A stretch of 64,000 nucleotides of DNA, taken from the NCBI GenBank assembly GCA_035771175.1, contig CM069606.1, positions 30,774,816 to 30,838,815 on the forward strand, given 5' to 3'. The DNA is from Paratinospora sagittata (taxonomy: Eukaryota; Streptophyta; Magnoliopsida; Ranunculales; Menispermaceae). Numbering within the stretch: position 1 is the first letter of the stretch; each line of letters begins with the position of its first letter. This document shows, in pieces, positions 36,139 through 48,600 of the stretch. The translations under genes and the position numbers were made by a program. Below the pieces are notes generated by a model. It saw only the letters and a program-made list of their open reading frames with translations, was not told the origin of the DNA and ran no database searches.

Positions 36139-39100
36139 TGTACTTTGTTTACATATTATGAAAGTTTAATATCGAACAATTGGATTAAATGTTATTTTTC
36201 CACATTGGAAGTTATATTTTTAATATGTTTTGCATTTTGACTATGGATCTTGTTATTCTTGTTTATATTTGAGATTAGGCATGTTTGCGTCTTGCTTACA
36301 TCATCTGACATGTTTTACATATTTTTTTATTCTATTGTTAATCTGCATTTGCAAATATAATGGAGCCAAGTCCTATAGATGATTCAGTCTTGCACCTTCA
36401 GGATCGTTATCATTCCTTTCGTGTATGGGATGGCCAGGTACATGCTATTTCATTAATTCATCAACATGTGTGTATAAAAACACAACGCAAATAATATTTT
36501 TATTTTGCATGCAGGTTGATTGTCATATTCGCGCTAGGCGTGAGATGTTGTTCTACATAGGACTATTCCCCTCCATAGTCGTATTATTCCTTATTTACAG
36601 AGGGCTGGATTTTATGGTGTGTCACGAATAGGCTTTATTAGTTTAGATTGACATCTTATTTCAACTTTTGTTGAGCGATGGCGACCGGAGACACATACGT
36701 TTCACATGCCTTGTGAAGAGTGTACTATCACATTACAAGATGTCGCCATACAGTTAGGCTTACCAGTAGATGGTGCGCCTATTATTGGACCTTCCGTTCA
36801 TTCAAATTGGCTTACATTGTGTGAAGAGTTGATTGGAGTAAGATTGAGACTAGAGGATATGTGTGGAAATAAATTATATTTAAACTGCGTGACAACACAT
36901 ATTACTGAGCTTAATAATGTCAGTGTTGAGATACAGGTGTAACACTATGCGAGAGCGTACATCTTACAAATCATCGGAGGGTGTCTATTTTCTGATAAGT
37001 TTGGTTGCCTGGTTCATTTGATGTTCCTTCCCTTATTGGCAGACGTTGATGCGATAGAAAAATACAGTTGGGGGAGTGCATGTTTAGGATGGCTTTACAG
37101 GGAGCTTTGCAAAGCAAAACAATGCGATGCAAATGAGATATCTAGGGCACTAGTTTTGTTGCAATTGTGGGCTTGGGACAGGTTTTCACTCCTTTCACCT
37201 CAAAGATTGCATCAACCATGTTATATTGAGTTGACATCTAATCATCAGCCATTCCCACCTGCTCCATTGGGCTTACAATAATATGCTTTAATTAACTGTT
37301 ATTTATATTGTCATTTAAAAACTTATTAATATGATTATACTAATTTTATAATGTGTTCTTAGTTGGAAGAATTGCCTTCAGTCAACTAATATTGTAACAC
37401 ACGTGTTGATTCAGTACCGAGATGTCATTGATACACAAGCTCCAGATGAGGTCATTGACAATGTCATCTTATATGTTTACGAGTTTTACATTATCAATTT
37501 CTCATTTTAATATATAATTATGTATATTTGAATGTATAGGTAATATGGCAACCATATGAAGGCGTTATGACATCATTACCTCAGTATTGTTTGGAGAATC
37601 ATAGCTTATGGAGGGCGATTGTCCCTTTGATTTGTTTTCACATAGTTGAGTGACATCGACCGAATAGGGTACTACGACAATTTGGCATAAAACAAGATGT
37701 GCTCGAAGCATGTGACACTGAGTTGAGTTTACATGAAATAGATTTGCGAGGTTATACACCACGAGATTGGGATAATTTTCATAACAAATATATCGAGATT
37801 TGGGAACAAAGAAACGATCGAGTGGTTGGTGATGATTCAAAGTTTGTCGATGGATACATGGAGTGTTGCGACCACTTCTCGGGTGACGTCACAACCGGCA
37901 CAAAATATCACATACGCCATACACAGACGTATATGATACTCTGTCAGCCTTCTAATACACCAAATTTTTCCAAAAATTTCGACAGTATATCCCAATAAAA
38001 TGGACAAAGTCACAAGTCCAAACTCCACCTGATTATCCAAAAATCAATTTTCATAAATTATCATTCCATTTCCATAGCATATAACACATCCACATAATTT
38101 ATAGTGATCCTTAGATCTCATATAACATTCATGAACATTTAATATCTCATCACATATCCGTATTAAGATTCTCTAGTCCAAATCACTCACATAATTATAA
38201 CCTTAGAATTACACATTCAACTAAATTACTCATCTAGATGATAAAATATAAATAAGATGTTAATAGTATAAATATATTTACCAATACAAAGTTTCTAACT
38301 TCTCCAAGAAAATATACAATCAATAATATATAGGAGTCTGCAACTCCTCACGAGCTTTGCTCTTTCCTTTAGAATCTTTACCTGAAATATTGGAGAAGAT
38401 AGAATGAGCAACCACAAGCTCAGTGAATATTTCTTACTATGGCATCACATATGCATTTATAAAAAATTGTTTATTTTAAAAAATTAAAACAAACAACAGT
38501 GATCAAATAATATAATACATGCTCAACATATAATGATTCAATGCAATTTCTTTTTAAAAAATATCAATATCATTTGAAAATCATATCTATCTTCCTCCTT
38601 CTAAGTAATTGAGTGAGTTTGCTTCTCATGTGCACCAATGAGGAGTGCACCGACCTCAAATTACTCATTTATTAATTACGCCATTTCTTTGTCTTTTATC
38701 TCATGCTAGGAATGCACCGACCAAGATTACTAAAATCGTCAATCCTGTGAGTTTGTTCTCTGAGATTTAGACCCATAGAAATACTTCCCATGTTAATAAC
38801 TTACTTTGGTACGTCCATTGACATGCTCCTATGCATCAAAACCATTTCATGATTTTAAATCAAATAAATATATCATTACATGCAAATTATTTTAAATCAA
38901 TTTCATATAATACATGTTGGTCCACCCAAAAGGTGGGTGAATTGGGTGAGATGGTCAATTTTTATAATTTCTCTTCCAATAACTTAGTGATATACATAAG
39001 TGTATTAGAATTTGATGCAAAAATAGAACTCAGACTAAATTGCAAACATGAGACACACAGGATTTATAGTGTTTCGGTCAAGCCTACGTCCACTACCTGA

Positions 39101-39240
39101 TCTTCCGATTAGGATTTTCTCAATCCACTAACTGATTCTTTTACGGGTGAGAACCAAATCGTTACAACTGCCCTTTTTCAGGTTAAAGGCAAATCTATCC
39201 TTTCACGATCTAAGGATGAACCAAATTTCCTTTTTCTGGG

Positions 39241-39480
39241 ATAAAGAGAAACCCAAGTTCCTTTTACGGGATAAGGAAGAACCATGATCTTTTTATGGGA
39301 TAAGGAACAACCATGATCTTTTTATGGGATAAGGAACAACCATGATCCTTTTATGGGATAAGGAACAACCGTTTCTCTTTTACAGGTTAAGAGAAAACCT
39401 ATCCTTTTATAGGTTAGGAATGCACCTATCATTTTACGGGATGAGGATGACCCGCTTTCCTACTTGCAGGTGAGGATGAA
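39241..39480 (-). repeat. 29-bp tandem repeat ladder in the SIRE-type LTR
   Basis: Three near-identical copies of CTTTTTATGGGATAAGGAAC + AACCATGAT (about 39290-39375), flanked by diverged copies with CTTTTACGGG...GAACC. The same ladder, inverted and more diverged, lies at 14975-15200. Confidence 0.9.
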
Positions 39481-40499
39481 CCTTTTTCTCTTTTACGGGT
39501 TCAGAGATAACCTTACATGATTTCAATCTTGAAATCATTAAGTGAACTGTTGTTTCAGTTAAGAAACACACCAACATTACAACACAATAATGTGGGTTAT
39601 GACTGAGTAGAACACTTTACAATTAAGCTCATTACATAACATTACAAAGATATGAAATATGAATACGTAATGCTAAGTTGAAATACACTTACAGTCCTTT
39701 ACCTTTCAATGTTAGGTATTGCTCAAGTGCAGTTTCGAAAAACATGAATGATGTGATATGAAAATCAGTGCTTCTTCAAAAATAATATGATACCAAATAA
39801 ACATTGATTTGAAAATTGAAGGACTAGTATAAATCAAAGACACAGACAATTTTCAAAATAGATATAAAATATAAGTATGAAAACTTCTGGTTCAATGATC
39901 AGTAGTTAACGCAACTATTGATATAGTTCAATGCAGTACCTAAGATATGAAATCAAGCACAATTGTGTTTCTCATGAACTATATCTCAAATTCTATCTTC
40001 AGCAAGAATGATACCAAGTATGAATTGGTGCTGAGCATTCGAGTAGATACCAGATCAAATAGATTTTCAAAGAAAGAATATAAGTTAAGCTCAGTGTGCA
40101 AATCTTTTGAAGGCGTAAGGTATCAGTGAAAAATACTTTGAAAGCTTAGATGTTTGAAAAACATTTTGACACAGACTAACTTTCAAAAAGTATTAGAACA
40201 ATACAAAATGATTGGCAAGTTGTTTGGTCCTAAGTGCTAGTATTTATAGACTTAGTAGGAAATAGCCGTTAGATATTTGAAGTTCAAATTATATGAACGT
40301 TTACACACAACGGCTAGAATGTTACATGAAAATGACAACTACAATTTTCACTAACATTCTGGTTCTTTTCAGATTTCATGAAAAAAGAAAGTTTTAGAAA
40401 AACTTAATTCATGTATCAGAAGGGATCTCTGATAAGTCTGAAAAGGACTCTGTGAAAAATCCGTTCTGAAAAAGTAGACTGATGTAGTGTACTTATTAG

Positions 40500-41165
40500 A
40501 ACAGTGCGATTGTTGAATTAGCGTCCTGATTCCGTAATCAGTGTCTTGACGCACAATATCAACTTTGGCGTTTTGTTCCTTGAGGGCACTCATTACGTAT
40601 AAGCATCCTGCAGAACACTTAAGTGAGGGCGCTACTAACTTGTAAGCGTTCTGACTTACTTTGACACTTTAAACGACTTAACCCTAGGGGCGTTAATGCA
40701 CAATTAGCGTCATGCTTTGTTTTAAAACAATTAAATGCATGAGGGCACTACTTTTCGAGTAAGCGTCATACCTTTTAAAACATAAAAAAAAACATGAGGG
40801 CACTACAACTCTATAATCGTCCTACTACATATTTAAAACATTTGAAACCAAACACAAGCATGTTGAAGGACAATTAGCGTCCTGAAAGTTACTAAGTTGA
40901 TTCCCAAAGGTGAAGGCGCTCCTATCTAGGTAGCGTCCTGATAGTTTATTCAACTTATAACTATCAATGTCCTCAAAGATACATTCTTTGAAGAACTTTA
41001 AAAATATTTCAGTAAGCTGATATTGAATCAACGTCCTGACAACTTCAGAAGTTGACTAAAGGGAGGCCGCTACCTTGAATGTTATCAGTGTCCTAATGAG
41101 TCATCAGCGTCCTGACTTAACAAGTTCAAGAGAGCGCTGCTAAGTCATTAGCGTCCTGAAAGACT
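40500..41165 (-). repeat. Dispersed GCGTCCTGA words in the SIRE-type LTR
   Basis: TTAGCGTCCTGA and close variants (GCGTTCTGA, GCGTCATG, AACGTCCTGA) recur roughly every 50-100 bp, often alternating with GAGGGCGCTAC-like words. The inverted set CAGGACGCTAAT is at 14360-14450. Confidence 0.75.
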
Positions 41166-43470
41166 CTTTAAAAATAGTTTTGACTCGCGATTAAATGTAC
41201 GATAGATGCGAATAAAAAGTCGATAAATTTCAAATTAAATATAGAAAATTAAATCATTTGAAATATCATAAATCATATGATCAAAACATGCAAGTATGCA
41301 AGTGATTTGTGCATGGTTTTGGAAAATGTTTGAGCAATGTCGATTAGAGAAAGATATACCTTAAGCACTTTGTGTATTTCTCATTTCTCATAATCGTTAA
41401 ATCCAACTCTTCATTATGAGATCTTCGATGCAAACTTCGAGCTGAAATGAATGTCTTGAACATTGATCGAAAGATGAAGACTTGAAGGTTGATCGAATCG
41501 TTCGAGTGAAGTGATCTTGAAATCCAGATATGATCATTGAAGTCCTCTTGATTGAAACGATCTTGACCGTTGGATATGTTTTTGAGTTCCTTGATCGAAT
41601 CGTTCCTTGACTTTTTGCTTACCTTAGGTGTTGGGATGGGATCTTGATAAATGCTCGTTGGCACCGAAAAGTACTTCGTTTGTGATCACCAAAATATATT
41701 TTATCACAGTATATTTAGGGACGTGCTAAGTGATGAACCGCTTAGATTAACAATACAATGTCATATAAGATACCAAAGTAAAGAAATACTCACAGTACAT
41801 GACTTTCTAAACCTAAGTCCTATTACTATAGCTACAATTCAGATCCACTTTAATCAATCCGATTCTTATTGTTTCAACCTGTCACATTCAATATATCAAT
41901 TTCATATATTCAATTACTAAAAATACTAGTACATGTCCAAAAATTATGAATCTTTTGTCAAAATTTCCAAAATTAATCCTTTTATCTTTTTATAGTCTTA
42001 AACCACAATTTCACCGTATTCCAATTTCATTTTATCCACTAGAAATATCATTTCCTTATTCACAGTATTGTTCACATTACTATTCATTGGAAACATGTAT
42101 CATTTTATTATAAATATCAAACGGTATCCAAAAATCATGAAATTAGTATTGATGGACTCAAAACAGTTCATTCTACCGTCCTATAGCTTTAAACTGGAGT
42201 TTCATGGGTTTTAATTGTGTTTTGAAAGCCTCCAGTGTCAAATCCAATTACAAAAAGTCATATAAATTCCAATTTAACAAATCAACTCAAACTAACCATA
42301 GATCTATGGTTTTTATAACCTAGGAAGTGGTTTTTGACCTTCCCAACTTATTTCGACTAATTTTGGATCAAAACTCCATTTTTTGGAAACGTTAAAAATG
42401 AATCTCATAGCAAAAATTAATCAGATAGAATCACTACACCTAGGTTAAATGTCAATTTCATAAAGAAATAGAGTGAAAAACACTCACCGAGGTATCAATT
42501 TGGCTTAAAAATGCTAAAAACTATTTTTTTTCTTCTTCTTTCCCTTCGTCTCTGCAATAACAATGAAAATTATTGATTTTTGCTTTTTTATGATGAAAAT
42601 TAGGCCAAAAAAATAATTTACGATTCCATTCCGCTACCATTCGTGGTACTGTTACATAAACAATACCCGTAAATGAACAGTAATTTATTTTTTTCCCTAA
42701 AAAATCATATCACTATTTATTGTCTTCATTTTTCATTTATTATACGCTCAATACTTTTCGAAAATACACGTTTTATATATTAATTTTTATGTAAAAACAT
42801 GTTCCAGACTCGTTTTTAACATCCTCAAGTCCATTTGAAACATGTACATATGATTTTCACGTACGCATACGTATATTATACCCCTTAGTGTAAGTATACG
42901 TCAACCAAATACATTGACTAAAAATACGAGATGTTACATGGAGTGGTATCAAAGAATAACTCGACGTTATATTGGTTGATGCACGACATCTTTTGATAAT
43001 ACAGTAAAGCAAACTACAATACTCATTTATTTATTTTCATACGTAATTTCATTGTTATTAAAATATTATCAATGAAATTATGCAATTGAGAAGGTTAGAT
43101 GAGATTAAGGACCTGGTGACACCTGAAAGCTTCCATCTTATTAATGGCGTTTGTGATGCTACAACACAAATGCTAAAGGATGAACATCGTAGTCACAAAG
43201 TCCAAAATCAAGAAGGTGGTGATAGGCCTCATCGAGGACGTCGAGAAGGGAGGGGTGGTAGGACGACCAATCCTACTACAACAGTGATCTCACCATAGTT
43301 GTTTCCTTCCGTTGCACATGATATGACTTCCATACTCAGTCAGGGTATTTACCATTCAAGGAACATGTATTCCAATCAGAATCTGCCATTAACGAGGAGC
43401 ACAGAGAGTGGTAGGCCTAGGTGTGGTCGTGGGCAAAGTTGAAGTCTCACGATGGATGATGTTGTTGGAC

Positions 43471-43645
43471 CCTCACAAGTTATTAATGATGCATGTCAGA
43501 CACCTTGTGATGATCGAGATCCTTCACAGGTTGTTGATGATGCGGGCACTACACAAGTTGATGATGATGCAGGCCCTTCACAGGTTCTTGATGGTGCGAG
43601 CCCCTCACAGGTTGTTGATGGTGTAGGCCCTTCACAGGTTGCTGG
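43471..43645 (+). repeat. 30-bp repeats encoding the GPSQV tail of the PMD gene
   Basis: In-frame repeats of about 30 bp encode GPSQVINDAC, DPSQVVDDAG, TTQVDDDAG, GPSQVLDGAS, PSQVVDGVG and PSQVAG in turn. Codon-level variation shows it is an old array. Confidence 0.85.
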
Positions 43646-44060
43646 AATGAGCCCTGGACAGAGGAGCACACTACAGATTGTTCATGTGTTTCGAAGATGG
43701 CCACAGCGAGAGAGGAGACTCCCTTTTTGGTGGTCTCGGTCATGATATTATTGTCATCTTTATTTTTTAATGATGTTAAACTTTTGCTTATGTGGATAAA
43801 ACTTTCTATTTTTTGTTTAGATGTAAAGAATGAAAGTATTATTGGATTTTACATGTTCACATTAGCCTCTCTTGATAATTATATTAATCTTTTATTTCAT
43901 ATATTTTATTTTTATCAAGTGTATGTTGAAATTTCACAGGTTATTTATGCAGTATGTATATGAAATTATACAGGTCATATTCAATATTGTATAAAAATAT
44001 AGCAAGACATTCCAATAATGGGAGAGAATTCCAAATGACAATGTCTATTTAATGGGATTG

Positions 44061-44245
44061 TAATAAAACTCCCAATCGTAAGGAGTTTTCATTCACTAAT
44101 GAAAATGGTCGTTGAAAGTACCTTAAAACTCCCTTTGAAAAGGAGTTTTCATGTCTTATTTGGAAAAAAAAAAGAGTGTTTCGCCAGGTTGGCATCCAAT
44201 TGGCAGCCAACATGGCAAAACTACTATAAAATGGCAAATAAAAGT
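44061..44245 (-). repeat. Right MULE terminal/subterminal repeats
   Basis: Hairpins AAAACTCC...GGAGTTTTC at 44065-44090 and 44125-44150, then TTCGCCAGGTTGGCATCC, TTGGCAGCCAACATGGC and GCAAATAAAAGT, the complement of the left end. It marks the far edge of the MULE. Confidence 0.6.
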
Positions 44246-45674
44246 TGTCTCCTTATTTCAGCAAAATTTTTTCTAATCAACTATACAACAGTAAAAACCC
44301 CTTATGTATCTAGTTTGGTTAATGAATAGAGTTAAATACGGACTTATAAGAAATTGTTATTTTATATATTTACATTAATAGGCCTAGTTAGGTCATGTTG
44401 ATATTTGTAATCATATTTGTTACACTAAAAGTTAGTCAATGAGTTAGAATAAAAACAATGAAAGTAGAATGACGACCCTAGTCGAAAAAGACCCAAACGA
44501 AACCCTCAACATTGGCAGGAGGTATGCACCCCTTGACTAGGGCTGAGGAACCTATTGTCTTCCTCACCTTATCTTGCTCACTCTTTCCACCATCAATATC
44601 TTCCGAGCATCAAATCCAAACCAAACAATCTAACAACATTAACCACAGATCCAATTGTCATCCTACTAAATTAAACTCATTTTAACCATAAGATACATTT
44701 ACTCCTTGGAAGAACCGCCCTATTCATACTTCACATAGATATGACCACTTAATGATTTTTTAGTAAAGTTGACTTCATTGATAGCAAACTTTGATATTGA
44801 AATTAAAACAATTCAATAAAGTTGATTTCATTAATAGCAGCCTTTGATATTGAAATTAAAACAATTCAATATAATTGATTTCATTAATAGCAAACTTTGA
44901 TATTGAAATTAAAACAGTTCAATAAAGTTGACCTCATTTATAAAACAATCAAGGACCTTAGTTATAAAAGGGGATCCCCTCGATAGGAAAAATGTATGCT
45001 CTTTACAATGGACTCTTGCATGCTTTTGCTTTGGAGTATCTTTGATGACACTCCTAGTGTTACCTATTGTTTTGCAGGTTGCTTGCAAGACGAAGGTGTG
45101 GAAGCTCAATCCAAAAGATAGTCCCTCAACTCGAGAAGTCAAGTCCATTGTTGGTTGGAGTTCGAGGTGCATTTTGAGAAGCCAAGTTCATGTTTCCATG
45201 CATTGGTAGAAAATTTGACTAAAATAGTTGGCATCCTCCATGGGAAACAAGAAGCTCAATTAGTCTGCTGATATGATTAAAAATAACACATCAGAGTTCT
45301 GAACAAAATGACTTACTTTAGGAGAGGGAAAAATAATTCTCAAGCGCATTGCACTAAAAATTAACCAATGCCAAGGTGAAGGATTGAATAATATTCAAGA
45401 AATTTAGGTTCCTACAAATCCCAACAAGATTATCAAAATTAAGGCATGAAGTGACCCAACTCTCAAAGAAAAGTTGCTCACCTTTTTGTTTGATAACTTA
45501 AACATGTTTGCAAACCTCATAGTGACATGCCTAAAATTCCACTAGAGATAGCCAACCACATGCTAAACATAAATCATGTTTAAAAATCATTAAACATAAA
45601 AGAGACTCCTGAGCCAAGAAAGGGTAATACCCTAGGTTTACACAAAAAAATAGAGAGTTCATTTAAAAAATAAC
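44246..45674. other. Unassigned region between the MULE and the chromovirus
   Basis: AT-rich. It holds a 53-bp tandem repeat (44763-44940) and, at 45626-45652, a stray GTAATACCCTAGGTTTACAC that copies the chromovirus LTR start just before the real LTR. A 93-residue frame at 44928-45209 resembles nothing I know. The right flank of the chromovirus is a copia gag leader, so this region may include the copia 5' end, but I could not identify an LTR or PBS. Confidence 0.5.
44763..44940. repeat. 53-bp tandem repeat, 3.3 units
   Basis: Units start at 44768, 44821, 44874 and (partial) 44927, each reading (G/A)TTGAYTTCATTRATAGC then TTTGATATTGAAATTAAAAC. Period 53 bp, few differences between copies. 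Confidence 0.92.
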
Positions 45675-48600
45675 TGTAATACCCTAGGTCTACACGAAAA
45701 AAAAAGTTTTGTTCGGGTGCCTGCCCGAACGTTCAGGCGCCTGCCCGAACGTTCAGGCGCCAAATTTTCTATATAAACAACCCCCCCTCCTCATTTCTCA
45801 CACCAAGATCACTTCTCCTTGTGACTTTCCTTCTCTCTTTCACTCATTTTGAGTTTTTGTCTTCTCTTTTGAGACTATCTTTCCGAGACTCTCTATGCGG
45901 TTCAACGCTGTTCTGCCCGGGAGAAGGCTCCAGTTCTGAAAGAAGTTTTTATCTGAAGGTGGGGAACAAAACATAGGTTTGCGTGTCTTATAACTTTTAT
46001 TAAAGTTTACATTCATTTATCATTATGTCTACTATTTATTTACACTGCATTATTGCGTATAATGTTTATACTTGTCATACTTATGCCTGTATATTTGGAG
46101 TTCATGAATTACATTGTTGTTATGCCGGATTAGTGGTCAATCTAGTTCAACCAGACCCAGTCTTGTCCTCATTAACTTTAAATAGTGAACGGGAGGCAGC
46201 ATCATGCTCTAGACGTTTGGTATTTAAGTAGACCTCGTGTCTCACCTCTCAACTTGAGACTGATTTGGTTGGTCTTATTTGAAAGCTATCAGCTTATACA
46301 AGTAATACTGAATGTCCTAACCTTGCACGTAGTGATACCGACCCTGATAAGCATCACTAGACGTTGCCAAATCCTGTCTAAATATTAAGTAAAGACCGGA
46401 CTAGTTCATGCATTGGCATCATACATAACACCACCTAGGGTCGTATGTGGTTTATGGTTCATAGAATAGTTAGAAGCGATGCTCGCTATTCATTATATTT
46501 TTCTGGAGAGGGACATACAATGAGAACCTGGCTACTCCTGGGGAGGGACATTTGTACGTGAATCCAGAGCGTCTTTCCTGAGGAGGGACGTACACTGAGA
46601 ACCCGGCTACTCCTGGGGAGGGACATCTGTATGTGAACTCAGGCGATGTACATTCATCAAACCAATACGAGACGGTGTCATACATACATACATATTGGAT
46701 GAATTATAGTGCTCTGATGTGTATTTAAGATATTTGATTATGAAGTTTGCTTTATTAATTGTTATATTCACGAACTATTTTACCCACTGAGCGTGTAGCT
46801 CACCCCGTTGTTATCCAATTTTTCACAGGAGATTAGGGTGGACTGGGTACAAGTTTTTTGGCCCACATTTTATACCCTTTGTATTATTCATTGGGGATTT
46901 TGTGTAACACCCCGTGGTTTTAATTTAAATACATACGTTGAATTACGGGTATATTGAGATGTATAATACACGTATTTTATACGTAGGAGCCAAATATACG
47001 CGTGTATGATTAGTAAATAAATAAAATTATAAAATAAAGATGATACATATGGGATCATCTAATATGGGTGCTTACAATTAAAAAAATGGAGTTGAATTAA
47101 ATTGAGTAATTTATGGTGTTGGTTATTTAAATATGTGGATTGGAGTATGATTATTAAATGAATTATAGAAATGAGATGAGTTGAATTTAATGAAATTTGA
47201 TGGGGTGAGTTGGTTAACTATTGAGCATGAGGAGCATGGGATAAAAGAAATCAAATAAATATCATTTCAACCTCTCATTCTCCAATGTGTAAATCTCCAA
47301 CGTGTGAAACAAATAAAAATGAAAAGAAGGAAATCAAAATAAAAACAAAAGAACCCCTTTCTCATCTCAATCTCTCATACGTTAACATTAAAAAAAAGAG
47401 AGAGAGAAAACGTGTAAAAATAAAATAAAAGGAAAAGAAGTTGCTGACAGAAAGAAAACAAAAAAGAGAGAGAGAGAGAGAGAGAGAGAATGAAGAACGA
47501 CGGAGAGAAAGAAAGGAAGAGGAACGGAGGAAAGAACGCGGGATTCACGCGAAATCGGGACCCGTGGTAAGTGATTTTCACTCTATTTCTTCGTGAAATT
47601 TATATCTAAGCTAGATGTAACGATTCTAGCTGAGTAATTTTAGCTGTGGGAGCCGTTTTAAGGCATTTTCAAAAATTGGGGTTTTGACCCAACGTGAATG
47701 AAAATCCACTAGGAAGGTTGGAAAACACTTCCTAGGCTGTAGGAACCTTAAATATATGGTTAGATTGAATTTATGTGTTTATTTGAAATTTTTATAGCCG
47801 TTGGAAGTTTGTTGGAATTTAGAGTTTCGATTGGAGACCATTTGAATCATTTAAAACTCGATGAAACTCTAGTTTAAGGCTATAGAATGGTAGAATGCAC
47901 TGTTATGAGTCCATCAATGCTAAGTTCATGATTTTTGGAGACCTTTTGACAATTTTAGTAAAGATTTACATGTTTTCAATGAATAGTGACGATGTGAACA
48001 GTGACATAAATAGTACTATGATAATATCCAGTGAATAAAATGGAATTAGAATCCAATGAAACTCCGGTTTGAGATCATAGAATCGTAGAGAATTGAATTC
48101 CGGACGTTTCGATACTAAGATTGTGATTTTTGGATATGCTTTGATATTTTTAGTAGCTAAATATATGGTTTTGGTGAGTAAAATTCACTGTCGTGACCTT
48201 CGCGAACGTGTAAAACCTCAATAAAATACCGTTGAAGGTAGTAGAATGATAGAATGAGTGATTTTACACGTGTCGATGCTGACAGAATAATTTATGAATG
48301 TTCTAGAATTTTAATAAAATTGATATATGTTCTAGTAGAAAAATAAACTAAGAATTAGTGAAAATATGAAATGGGAAATCTATTATCACTGTTATTTCTT
48401 GTGGAAATATCTAAATTGACCACAGAAACGAGATAGTAGTTTCTTCAACTGTTTATGAGTCCTAAAGTGAGTTGGAATCTAAATTCATAGAATGAGTATA
48501 AGATTATTCAGGTTGATCGTTATTCTTAATGATTTAAAGTGAGTTGAGAAATTGAAGATGTAAATAGATATGAATAAATGAAATTGAATTATGGAGTGAT

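Larger units (their letters stand above)
38915..41752 (-). mobile_element. SIRE/Maximus-type solo LTR nested in copy 2
   Basis: 2838 bp with TGTTGGTCC at 38915 and TTAACA at 41752, flanked by perfect ATACA duplications (38910-38914 and 41753-41757). On the minus strand it ends CACCCAATTCACCCACC...GGACCAACA, the typical SIRE-type LTR end. It contains a ladder of 29-bp repeats (39241-39480) and many GCGTCCTGA words (40500-41160). The other SIRE-type fragment (13635-15431) is homologous. No coding domain lies inside. Confidence 0.85.
37864..42938 (-). mobile_element. Solo LTR, TGTAACACC family (copy 2), itself interrupted
   Basis: Flanked by perfect 5-bp duplications TGGAG (37859-37863 and 42939-42943) within the PMD codons for Met-Glu-Trp. 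On the minus strand it begins TGTAACATCTCG and ends GGTCGCAACA. GACGTCACAACCGGCAC near 37883 and the hairpin motif at 38404-38425 match copy 1 (1760-4460). Without the SIRE-type LTR inside it is about 2232 bp. Confidence 0.85.
36360..43743 (+). pseudogene. Plant mobile domain (PMD) gene carried by the MULE, split by nested LTRs
   Basis: ATG 36360, first exon to 36437 (...FRVWDGQ), intron 36438-36514, then ARREMLFYIGL and, after a frameshift, [20 protein letters not shown] near 36680-36730. CLGWLYRELCKAKQC near 37080 and ALVLLQLWAWDRF near 37150 are hallmark PMD blocks. It runs on to DGYMEW at 37864. A 5075-bp LTR insertion follows, and YQRITRRYIG resumes at 42944. The C-terminal part (43080-43743) has MQLRRLDEIK, a basic RGRREGRGGR stretch and a GPSQV repeat tail. 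Stand-alone relatives (MAIN/MAIL family) act in silencing and meristem maintenance; their role inside MULEs is unknown. Multiple stops make this copy dead. Confidence 0.85.
32052..44245 (+). mobile_element. Mutator-like element (MULE) with transposase and PMD gene
   Basis: About 12.2 kb now, about 7.1 kb without its nested LTRs. The left end (from about 32052, AGTTTTATTTGC...GGCCACGTGGCC) and the reverse complement of the right end (about 44245 inward, ACTTTTATTTGCC...TTGCCATGTTGGC) match in blocks. Both ends then carry two subterminal GAAAACnCC...GGnGTTTTC hairpins. Inside lie a MuDR-type transposase pseudogene and a plant mobile domain pseudogene, both plus strand. Exact termini and the 9-bp duplication are not resolved; the boundaries given are those of the visible repeat. 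Confidence 0.65.

Noticed and set aside
41344..41664. 106-residue minus-strand ORF at the start of the SIRE-type LTR
   Set aside because: Lies wholly in LTR U3 sequence, has no known motif, and the homologous region at 13640-13870 is not open in the same frame.
47375..47581. Ser/Phe-rich 68-residue minus-strand ORF
   Set aside because: Complement of the (GA)n and AGGAA purine stretch in solo LTR copy 3.
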